Shown one piece after another: positions 9,857 to 19,137 of a stretch of DNA of 21,708 nt. The stretch spans positions 1 to 21,708 of the forward strand of contig JAAPAO010000590.1 of the NCBI GenBank assembly GCA_013115145.1, read 5' to 3'. This DNA comes from Perkinsus chesapeaki. Its lineage: Eukaryota > Perkinsozoa > Perkinsida > Perkinsidae. Numbering within the stretch: position 1 is the first letter of the stretch; every line of letters begins with the position of its first letter. The notes beneath the pieces were generated by a model. The model was not told the origin of the DNA. It saw nothing but the letters and a program-made list of their open reading frames with translations, and made no database searches. The position numbers and the translations under genes are program-made.

Positions 9857-10051
9857 TTGACATCAACCACACAGTCTCTAGGAGAAAGGAACAATGCTTG
9901 GGAGGCTATGTTATATCAGCAAAGACCAACAGACCACTACGTACGATCGGAGCTGCCCACAGCGGCGCACAGACAGAAAGATACAGTTGAAACAGCACCT
10001 CAAAATGGACGACGATTGTCCGGCAGAAGTAACCATAGTATCAATTACTAA
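9857..10051 (+). CDS. Candidate C-terminal exon, polar tail
   Basis: The frame reads NNAWEAMLYQQRPTDHYV and ends in a polar, basic tail (NGRRLSGRSNHSINY) at a TAA at 10049-10051. Its composition is protein-like. It ends just before the convergent RPS5 gene, so it fits as the last exon of the plus-strand gene(s) to its left. The connection to module C was not resolved and the exon start is not fixed. Confidence 0.33.
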   Translation: MTSTTQSLGERNNAWEAMLYQQRPTDHYVRSELPTAAHRQKDTVETAPQNGRRLSGRSNHSINY

Positions 10052-10519
10052 TATATGAATGTGTCATTGGTAGACCTGGATGAGATATCTCGAGCTTACG
10101 GGAGCGACTTTATGCAGACAAGGCAAGGGATAAAAAATATGAAATGCCCGGTAGGAAATGCGACGTCAGCAATGTTGCTGTACTTGTATTTAGGATGCTT
10201 GGATACCCGGTCACGAATGTGACGAATTATGCAGTACCCTACTGCATGGACTGGAAGACCAGTTGACTAGCAGAGGATAATACAGCTCCTACGAGTTGAT
10301 GTTACCAAGAATGACTTTTGTTATATAGTGACGAGCAATGACCTGGAAATGAGATGAATTAAATGACACTAGAACGCAATACTGTATGCCTTGCACCCCA
10401 TAGCCAGCAGCTGTACGAGAAACCAAAGCTTCGCTGCCACGGCATAGCACCCTCAGGAAACGAAAGGACGCTCCGTTGGATGTATGCCGGACACGGCGGT
10501 TGATGATAATGATGATGAT
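10052..10519. other. Convergent intergenic spacer
   Basis: Spacer between the end of the plus-strand module region and the 3' end of the minus-strand RPS5 gene. It should hold both 3' UTRs. A short (GAT)n run at 10501-10518 lies directly after the RPS5 stop. No gene seen. Confidence 0.6.
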
Positions 10520-11320
10520 TTATCGGTTAGCCTTGGCAATGCGCTCGATCTCATCCTTCTTCTTGATGGCAAAGGAGTTGGAGGATTCCTTGGCGCAGTT
10601 CATGATCTCATCAGCCAAGCACTCGGAGACCGACTTCATGTTGCGGAAGGCGGAGTTACGGGCACCGTAGGTGATGAGGTAGATGGCCTGGTTAACCCTA
10701 CGGAGAGGAGAGACATCGACGGCCTGACGACGGACGACACCGGCAGAGCCGATACGAGTGGAATCTTCGCGGGGGCCACCGTTCTTAACGGCATCAACGA
10801 GAACCTGATAATAAAAAGTCATTAAGTTGCGAAGGAGGCCCCACAGGAAGTACCTGGATGGGGTTCTTGTCGGTGAGGAGATGGATGATCTCGAAGGCGT
10901 TCTGCACGATGCGAACGGCGAGCTGCTTCTTACCGTTGTTACGTCCGTGGGCCATCATGGCTGAAAGAATATAGAATAAGACAAGTCGGAGGAAATCCTA
11001 GGTTAAATTACAGTTGACGAGACGCTCAACGATGGGGCAGGCAGCCTTGCGGAAGCGCTTCTTCTGGTAACGGCCAGCAGTGTGGGCAGTGAATACGGAG
11101 GCAGAGCCAGTGTAGGCGATGTAGTCCTGAAGAAGAATGGTTATCAAGACAGCAGCAGCGGAACCTTCACCGTGTAACAGCGGAGAGCGGATTAATGGAA
11201 GCTATTAAGATGCAGAGCGATAGTTATCCTGTTCCCGATGCCCACCTCCAAAGAGAGATCAGAGGTCTCGATCCCCTCGTAACTCCACCTGCCGAAAAGC
11301 TTGGGCTCAGTCGCAGCCAT
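10520..11320 (-). CDS. RPS5: 40S ribosomal protein S5 (uS7), four exons
   Basis: Exons in transcript order are 11320-11246, 11126-11012, 10960-10854 and 10804-10520; introns of 119, 51 and 49 nt all obey GT-AG and the phases agree. The product is 193 residues, close to the usual eukaryotic length of about 200. Diagnostic stretches are KLFGRWS near the N-terminus, [15 protein letters not shown] (residues about 50-63), HGRNNGKK (68-75), [28 protein letters not shown] and [20 protein letters not shown] at the C-terminus. The family binds the 3' major domain of 18S rRNA in the head of the small subunit, near the E site and mRNA exit. Codons are rich in third-position C, as expected for high expression. 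An AG lies 10 nt before the ATG and could be a trans-splice acceptor. The gene is divergent from the coiled-coil gene. Confidence 0.97.
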
Positions 11321-11670
11321 GTTGGGTGACTATACAGCAGAAATTCGTCGGCGCCGATGAGGCTGTCGATCGAGCTATGGGCGAGCGAGATTTTCACCTG
11401 CGCGATTTCTAAACGCGCTGATGCCCTTAAGGCGGCGATCGGGTGCACTATCTCCGCTGCCCTAGTAGCCGTAGTTAGTTTGGCTTATTCGTGCATAGCT
11501 GGCTGTTTCGATCACTACTGAAAGGCTTGGTGCTATGAGGTGAATTATGTGTTAGTTTGTCCGCGAAATTGTCCATGTTTTTGCCTTCATTCACGTTGGT
11601 GTTCTTCTGTACTCACTGTTTCATTTTGGTTGTTAATATAAAAGGGGCTAAAAGAGGCATTTGAGTGTCA
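11321..11670. promoter_or_regulatory. Shared 350-bp divergent promoter region
   Basis: This is the only sequence between the RPS5 start (minus) and the coiled-coil gene start (plus), so it must serve both unless transcription starts further away. TATAAAAGGGG occurs at 11637-11647 on the plus strand, 34 nt before the downstream ATG. That would leave an almost absent leader if used as a TATA box, so its role is doubtful. T-rich tracts lie at 11560-11635. Confidence 0.45.
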
Positions 11671-14600
11671 ATGTCAGCAGGCAGCAGACTCCACATCCCA
11701 CCGGTCTCGGCCGAATACACCGCTCTAGAGGGGAAGATAGAGTACCTCTGAGCCTTGTTGGGTTGGTGGCCACCCTCGCCATAGGCACATCGAACGCGTT
11801 TGCCGACTGGAGCTAGAGCAACACACGCGCAAGTGTAGGGCGGAGCTTACGGAGAGGATCGATGATGTTGTGAGCTATATAGCCAGGAATCTGAGCAGGT
11901 AGGGTGGAGTGCGGCCGGCTGGGGGTGTGCATGCCGCAGCCACTTCAGTGACAGCCGTAATAGTTCAGCGAGGCTTAAGGACATCAGTGCTGATATGGCA
12001 TCGGTTAAGATAGAGGTGCGCAAGACCCACGGGATGAAGGAGGCAGTGGAGGAGCTTACAGAGGTAAAGTGGTGAGTTGAGGAATGGAAGAGTGTGATGG
12101 TAGAAAATGAAGGCAATGCAGTCCGATATAGATGCTCTGATGAGACGGAATGGCTCGGCTAGGTGGGTAGAAAATAAGCCAGACTGAGGAATATATTGAA
12201 CTGGGGCAGATCTCGGTCGCAAGTGAGAGCTCCTTCGTTGGAGTCGGTGGAAGGCCATAAGGAGCTTAAGATCGTGATAGGTAGTAGCTGCGGTTGCTCC
12301 CTTGCCCCTTTATGGCCAACTACAGATGAGTGTTTGAACTTGACTAAGCGGGTGAAGGCGTTGGAGAGGAGTCGGTACGGCAGCGGAGGCAACGGCTCTC
12401 CGCGGGTGTCTCATCACACTGCGCCGTCTGAAGCCGGTAGTCGCCGTCTTTACGCTTGAGTGCAGTGAAACCAGATACGGAGGTTAGAACGCTTGGAGAG
12501 GAGGTGAGGCAGTGTCTGGCGGCCACGGTGGACTTGCGACGATATATAGACAGCTGTAGTGGAGGGTGGTGGTGGTGCGTTGGTTGGAGTGATGAGGGTT
12601 TAGCTATCGGAAAGGTGGAGAGGAGAATGGAGGCATCCGAGAGATCGAGTGGCGGCGGGGGTAGTCCTAATGGACTGGACACTATGAGCACGCTGCCGGC
12701 TGTAGTGGGACCGGAGGGTGAGAGGGAGATGGTTGGGATTGGTACCAGCTTGTTGCTTGTTCCAGCTGGTATCACTTTACTTGTATCAGTCTATAGTGTA
12801 ATGCAATATTACCAGGCTTAGCAGCATGATAGGCGAATCTACTTTGTTTATTGGCTGGGGTAGGTGGTTACGGTAGTTACGAATCTCCAGTCTGCCCTGG
12901 AGGCTTTGGGAGACCAAGTGGCAGAAGTGAAGACAATAAGGGAGGATATGTCTCGAAGGCTGGCATCTGTGGAGCAGGCAGTGAACGAATTTGGTGCGCA
13001 GTGAACGTATCTTCATGGCAAGAGTAATGTGTAGGAGCTAGCAATCGGAGAGCAGACTCGAAATCGAGCCGGCTGGGAGAGGGGTTGGAGGTGGGCCGTA
13101 GGAGTAGGAGGGAGCGGTGGTTGGGATCGGGCTGTTTTAGAGGAACCAGGAGCAATTGGAAATTCTGAGGGAGAACTTGGCGGAGACCAGAAGAGTTGTT
13201 TCTGAGGTCGGTTCGGTAGTGTGGCTTACGAAGCATGGTGGAGGCTCAGGCGGTGGCGGCGGACTCTCCACAATTGATCTCCAGGATCACAGCACTGTGT
13301 GAAGAGAAAGGTAAGGAGAAGTCTTGAAAGCTGGGGGACTTGGCGGTAGTTTCGGCGCTCGCTGACTCCCTGTTTCACCGGCCGGAAGTGTCGGAGAGAT
13401 TTCACCGAATAGAGGCTAAGATGAACAGAGGTGGGAGGCGAGGGGCTGGTAGGTTGAAGTTAGAGCAGATGTCGCTGGTCGATACGATGCGATGACGAGG
13501 TCTTTGGACATGCTGAAGGAGGTAGAGGGATGGTTGGTATCGGAGGAGGGGAGGGTACGGTGTCAGGTGGTGAGGCAACGGGATGAGAGACAGGTGCAGT
13601 TTGATGGTCAATTGAGGGAACAAAAGGCTAATATTAGTGAGAGCTGGGGTGGGCTATCGACGTCCAAAGCAGTGCTGAACATCGTTGAGCAGCATTCTAC
13701 CTGATAGCCTGCTTTATGTCTACTCAATGAGCTGTGTGTTGGTGTCGTTGACCGGTCTCCTTGTCTTTCACAGTGTATTTGCTCCTATTATTATTACTGT
13801 TCTTCATCTCTAGGCAGTTTAGAATAGGGGACTTTAGGGGCAGCAGAGGTCATGTCTAGATACAGCCACGAGGGCGTTGGCGGAGTTCAAGGAGGATCTG
13901 GCCGAGATGGGCTCCCTGAAATCTCGAGAATGCGATGAGCTGAAGGCTGATCTGACGGATATGCGTTTGAGCTTGGGTAGCAGGGGAGCATGCTCGAGCA
14001 CGGTCGGGTGTTGTTTGGGATTGACTTAAAATTTTCGGTCGCACAGAAAGTTTCATTCGTTGGTCGTTTCGGGGTGAGTCTAAGACTGGCCCTATGGCCT
14101 AGATCTCCGTGCCAGCTCGCGGAGCTTTGTTGGTGAATGGTGGTGCGAAAGGTTCGCTGGAGAGGAGATGCGAGTTGAAGATGGAGGAGGTGGAGAGAAG
14201 GCAAAAGAGGCAATTAGAGGATATGATAGGGCCGGTCAGGAGGCAGGCTGAGGAGGAACACATGCGGGCGGATAAGGTACTGTAGGGGGAGGCTTTGGGA
14301 TAGGGTGAATGATGCAGGGCGCGCGGGAGGAGATAAAGAGAATGGAAGGTAAGCTGGAGAAGGCATGTCGAGAGCGAGCGGAGGGAATGGAGGCGGCTAT
14401 GAGGGAGCTGGTGCAGAAGGGGCGAGCGGAGCTGCTGGCCGAGGTGCATCTGGAGATTATGGAGGTAGAGAGGAAGGTGATGGTGAAGTCATCGAAGGAG
14501 GTGGAGAGGATGGAGGAGAGATTGGAGAAAATGGAAGGGAGAATAAAGAGGAGAGGATCTAGTGGTAATAATGGGGGAGAAATGCTGGGGGCGGGGATCG

Positions 14601-17600
14601 AACCTGGATTAGAGAGAGGATTCAGACTGGTGGTCAGGATGTATGGTTAATACCCTCTCGTAGATGACTTCTGATATTGAGACTCCTCCAGGAATTCTAG
14701 GTGTGGGTATATTTATGAAAGTTGTAAGTGTGAATATCATAATGGATATTATATAATAAAGTAGATAATAGTAATTATTTATAGATAATAATGACAATAC
14801 AAAGTTTATAACTCTCTGTCTCCCATTTGGTTCTGGCAGGTGGGAGTAGAGTGGTGACGATTACTTCCTCTCCAGAAGGTCACTCATCGAGCAGTGAGGA
14901 AAGCTACGACGAAATGCATAGGGACATCAAATACGACAACATAAGTAACGCCGTGCCACTGGCAGCTGGAGGATAGGGTGGTATTAGGCTCGCGAGTGAA
15001 GGAGATTGGGGGTAGAATGGTGAGGGTAGAGAAGAGGATAGATGAGATATCGGCAGGCCAGGTAAGGGAGATTCTTGGCTTTGGCAATGTTATGGGAGCT
15101 CCTATATATTGTTGTGTGTATTAGTTGCACAGCGGCAGCTTTGGATGAGGGACTTTCAAAATTGTCGTATCTAACTATTATCAAAACTTATGATGATGCA
15201 GAGTACCCGAGGACAGGCTTTAGACTCGTTTAGTATCTGTAGCGTCGTCGTCTACTTGACCGTGCTCGTGTCTTGTATATAGATGTCAGACACATGTTTC
15301 AAGAGTGAGGGCCTCTAGTAGATGAACTTAGTGTTTCCTTTTAATTGTACTACTGTTCCTCTATCGAACTTGATGGTTTGGCCTCGCGTCCCAGATCTTG
15401 TCCTGCTCCGTCTAGGGTGGAATAAAGAACGCGAGTTGTCCTTGTGAGGAGCCTCCAGCCTCGGGATTGTGTAGCGGTGTATAGTTGTTTGGGTAACGTG
15501 GTTTAGCGGATGAGAGAGCAGAGCTTTCAGATGGCATTGGCAGAGGAGATCGATACGAAGGTGGACGCTGCCAGCACGGCTCTGAGGCAGGAGATAGAGA
15601 CTAATAGGAAGAGAGGGGCAACGGCAGTGGAGGAGATGGGGAGGCTTGGGCAACAGATTAGGGAGGTATTGGAAGAGAGAGCAGGTATTATGGGAAAGTT
15701 GGAGGAGATGAAAGGTGATATTAAAGAGGGAAGGGAAATAAGCTTGAAGGCTCTGGAGGATATGGAGAGATCTATGAGAGCTGCGGCTGAGGGGGAGAGG
15801 CTGATGGAGAGAGTGGAGGATATTGACAAAAGGGTGAAGGGGGTTGATGCGGCACTTGAAGGGATAAAGGAACGCATCGAAGGGAGTGACGCAGTAGACA
15901 GGATGGACGAGTGCTATAAGAGAATGGAGGAGATGGAGGGTAGAGTGGATAGTTTAGTGGCGCGCGAGAAAAGTCAGGCCGAGGAGATAGAGGCGCTCGA
16001 GTTACATGTTGAGTCTCTGGATGGTGTGAAAGATACGCTAGAAAAAGTGATCGATAAGATTCGGGATGAGGTTGGAAGTTTGCGGCTGAGTGTTGGAGAG
16101 GTTTCGGGGCTGCAGACGACAGTGGAGGAAATGTCGAGCTTCCTGAGCAAGTTCCCGAGGGACGGTTTCAAGGAGGATGTGCAGAGGAGTATAGAGGGAC
16201 TGAGGAGCGGCCTGGCTGAGGTGAGGGCTGAGATGGAGGAGGTTCGAGGGGTCCGCCAGGAGATTGGGAAGATGGGGGAGGTTGAGAGCAGGCTTGGGCA
16301 TGTGGAGGCTAATGTGGAATGGATAGAGGGGGAAATGAACTCGTATAAGAAGGGTTTGGAGGGAGTAGATGGGCAGATGGCAGAGCAGGGAAAGGCGCTG
16401 GATGGGTGAGGTGGGGTAGGCTGTGGTAGAGGGATAGCTGCTGAGGTTAGGCTTACAGCAGCAGTGGCGGCAGTGGAGAAGGAGACGGCTGAGAAGAGAG
16501 AGGTCAATAAGGATATGGTGGAGGAGGAGGGAATCGGTAAGGATTTCGAGTGACTGGGAGATGAAATGACTTTTTTTACATATTTTTGGGAGGGTGAGAG
16601 GGAAGCCGAATTTCGACGGTAGTAGTGCATGGACCTAGCTTGTTTAGGCGGGCGTCTGCAGGAGCTGGAGGATTCGGTGACGGAGTTGATGGCCTTGTTA
16701 GGAGTCGTGGATGAACTTGCTAAGAATCAGGTAGGCTGGGTGGGGGAGGTTGGTTGGAGTGATGGTGAGTTAGACTGAGATGAGGAAGTCCCTGCAGAGC
16801 CGATGCGATAAGCAGGCGAGCGATCTGGCAGGGGAGCTGAGGGAGGAGATGGAGAGGCTGAAGGAGGATATAGAAAGGGAACGGGATGCCAAGGTGAAGG
16901 AGATGGAGGAGAACCGGCAGAGGGGAGAAATTGAGGAAGTGAAGGGTGTTAGTGAGGAGATTATAGGGAGGGTAAAGGATATGGAGGAGCGAGTGGTGGA
17001 GCTGGAGAGGTACTTGCTAGGGGAGGGTATCATTATGAGAGGTATCATTGTGGGGTATGCTCCACTGAAATCTTCAATATATTTATATATTAAGTTGCTT
17101 TTTTTGTGGTCTGATGATGGTGTGAAAGTTGTAGGTGGTATAACATAGTTGCTCATCGGGACTTGACGTATTTTCCTGGGATGTGCCTCGTCGTAGAGTT
17201 GAGCCCTTTTAAGGATGGATGAGTCCTTGGTCGGTCCCGATTGTTATCGGAGTTCTGTCATGGCAAAAATCTGATATACCTCGCGGTGATGGGGCCATAC
17301 TGTCAGAGATGATATATAGAGGCCTACTGAGAGGCCTACCTTAGCTTTGTTCTCGATACAACAGTCGAGTGTATTGGTGGAAGCCACCTCCCACCGGAAG
17401 GTGGAGGGTTGTTGTTTAGGCGAAGGGCGGGAGGACAGGAAGGAGAATCCTCTGTAGGAGTAGCTGCGATGAAGGCTCAGGTGAGGGGGGTGGCAGGGAG
17501 GAGGAGATGAGTAGTGGTTTAGTGGTAGATAGCGGAGCTAGAGGATGCAGTTGGTGGGGCACAGGAGAGAGTGGAGGAAATGATAGAGGCCAAGTTGGAG

Positions 17601-18810
17601 AAGCTGCAAGCTGAGCTGGTTGAGAGTGATGTAGGATGGCGGAAGGGTGATAGGGAGCAGCAATGGGAAAGTGTTGTATCTGGCCTTCTCCCCTTGAATG
17701 CCTCACCTTTGCTTTTTGCCGCCTGCAAAGTATCTACGATAGTTAGCTTGTGAGGCTTATGTGGCCGCCCAAAGAAGGGTGTTGGTGGGGGGGGCAGAGG
17801 TAGACCTTTTTACATGTAGACGATGTGTGTTTTAGTCGGAGTGGCAGAGGATGGTGGAGGAGCAGGTGTCTGCGGCGCTGGGCCATCTGGAGTCCGAAGT
17901 GGACCCGCAGTTGACAAAGCTGGTTAGGATGGGCTCTATGAGTGGGAGAGTGTGATAGGCAGCTGTTAGGGCGAGTCTATGAGGGAAGTAATGGAGAGGG
18001 TGAGGAGCGCAGAGGCATCGGCAGGGGAGCTGTTTGGATTGAGGAAGGAAGTTGGTATATTGAGGAGGAAAGTGGAGGAGGAGAAGGTGCGGGGGAGGAA
18101 ATCGTTACTACTCAGCGACAGAGCCAGAGTTCACTGGCGGGATAGGGGTCATTCTCTCCATTCGAAAATGGGAGCTCCGTTTTACTGTGGAAGCTCGATG
18201 ATGGAAACAACGGTGGGAGGGGCAATGTCGGAAGATCAGATCGGAACTCCCTCGGTGTCCTTCGGTTCCCTGATTCGGGCTACCTCTGTCTTCGTTGAGC
18301 TAGCTCACGGACTAACGCTTGGGGTTTTATTGCCAGGCAACGGGACCTGGTGGCGAGTCTGGAGGAGGCTTCATCGTTGATCGTTTAGCAGCTTGTGAAG
18401 ATGCTATTAAGGAGGCTGTAGAGTACACTTGTGTGCTTCGGGGGTGAGAGCTTCTCAGGTGAAGTGCGCTGGGGAAGTGGAGGGCTTACGGAAGGCCCTG
18501 GGCGAGGTGGGCGGACTGCGGGGGTTGGGATGGACGAATGCGACATGTAGATATCGCAGGCTGTGAGCCGACATGAAGGAGCTCTGGCTGCAGCTGAACG
18601 GCGGTCGTCACCTAAGCGAGAGGGAGGTGAGGGAGTGCGTGCTGGTGGTGAGAAGCGAGAATGGTGTTAGGTGTACGAGAGGGTGAGCAGGAGGCTACTA
18701 TAGCTGAAATGCAGAAGGCTATTCAGACGGTAAGGGAAAGGGGGAGGGGCGTACACAGTCTTACACAGCATAAGGAGGCGGAGGAGGCGGATTTAGGAGA
18801 AAATCCCTGA
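11671..18810 (+). CDS. Long coiled-coil protein, about 31 exons
   Basis: I can thread GT-AG exons from the ATG at 11671 to the TGA at 18808-18810 with phase kept at every join, for 1358 codons plus stop. First half: 11671-11741, 11785-11898, 11964-12063, 12104-12162, 12210-12280, 12326-12436, 12466-12555, 12604-12741, 12877-12993, 13035-13090, 13141-13215, 13250-13310, 13350-13477, 13519-13636, 13860-14002, 14103-14276, 14318-14645, 14840-14944, 14988-15061. The rest is listed under 15531-16405 and 16451-18810. Apart from a short N-terminal lead (MSAGSRLHIPPVSAEYTALE) and Gly/Ser linkers, the product is Glu/Lys/Arg/Leu heptad sequence. No motor, ATPase, kinase or membrane segment was seen. 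A structural or cytoskeletal role is possible but is inference. The 469-nt gap at 15062-15530 could instead separate two genes. Confidence 0.72.
15062..15530 (+). other. Long intron or gene boundary
   Basis: This gap is about ten times the usual intron length of the locus. It opens with a strong donor (CAG|GTAAGG) and closes with GCTTTCAG|ATGGC, and phase is kept if it is spliced out. It has many stops in all plus frames and T-rich segments. An ATG at 15510, in frame with the following exon, could alternatively start a second coiled-coil gene. Confidence 0.5.
15531..16405 (+). CDS. Largest coiled-coil exon (291 codons)
   Basis: The longest uninterrupted coding exon of the window; its frame is open back to an ATG at 15510. 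Heptad-like runs such as VEDIDKRVKGVDAALEGIKE, VESLDGVKDTLEKVIDKIRD and VRQEIGKMGEVESRLGHVEA recur throughout, with almost no aromatic residues and few prolines. The pattern resembles tropomyosin-, SMC- or kinesin-tail-type coiled coil, without any head domain in the same exon. It ends at a phase-2 donor GATGG|GTGAGG and continues after a 45-nt intron at 16451. It supplies about a fifth of the predicted protein. Confidence 0.85.
16451..18810 (+). CDS. 3' exons of the coiled-coil gene
   Basis: Exons are 16451-16536, 16639-16730, 16798-17026, 17458-17480, 17529-17618, 17836-17922, 17970-18086, 18337-18417, 18459-18506, 18551-18626 and 18671-18810. All joins keep phase. Coiled coil continues (LREEMERLKEDIERERD, VEEMIEAKLEKLQAEL, REVMERVRSAEASAGELF) and fades into a short helical end (AEMQKAIQTVRERG) before the stop. 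The 23-nt exon at 17458-17480 is the least certain; skipping it to an acceptor at 17540-17541 also keeps phase. In the last exon a 39-nt GTAAGG...CACAG segment (18730-18768) has no stop and may be an optional intron. Introns at 17027-17457 and 18087-18336 are unusually long. Confidence 0.68.
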
Positions 18811-19137
18811 GTGAGTTTTTGTTTGAAATAGATGGTATGATGCAACTGGAGTAGTTGTGGGTGTCTTATGTGTGTATTATGGCAACATAATCGGCGAATT
18901 GGTAGATTCGGTATTACTGGCCGATCTGCCTGGACAGGTCACTGTTGCTAGCTATCACGCATCATTCAGAAATATTATGACACTTTACGAGAATTGAATA
19001 GCAGTGAAAATAGAGGTTGTAGATCCCCTTGGTGCATTCCATCAGTGTTTGCTATGGTTCATAATACCATGAGTTGATTTAAGGTTCATGTTCCTTGCCG
19101 GGGGGAAGGGTAGTGTTACTGTCAGGTCCACTCCAGA
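18811..19137 (+). other. Intergenic spacer between plus-strand genes
   Basis: Holds the 3' UTR of the coiled-coil gene and the promoter and leader of the next gene. No coding exon and no clear polyadenylation or promoter signal could be assigned. CTCCAG directly before the next ATG (19131-19136) is a good acceptor-like site and may receive a spliced leader. Confidence 0.5.

Noticed and set aside
10484-10825. 113-codon plus-strand frame
   Set aside because: Antisense of RPS5 exon 4, which is unambiguous on the minus strand.
11224-11448. 74-codon minus-strand frame upstream of RPS5
   Set aside because: Out of frame with RPS5, overlaps its first exon and shows no conservation; probably leader or chance.
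12742-12820. Hydrophobic segment that looks like a membrane helix after 12741
   Set aside because: It lies downstream of a phase-compatible donor at 12742 and is T-rich. The coiled-coil frame resumes at 12877, so it is read as intron.
15974-16630. 218-codon minus-strand frame rich in Ser, Pro and Leu
   Set aside because: Codon-by-codon antisense of the purine-rich coiled-coil exons. It has no recognisable features, and the plus strand has consistent splice sites and heptads.
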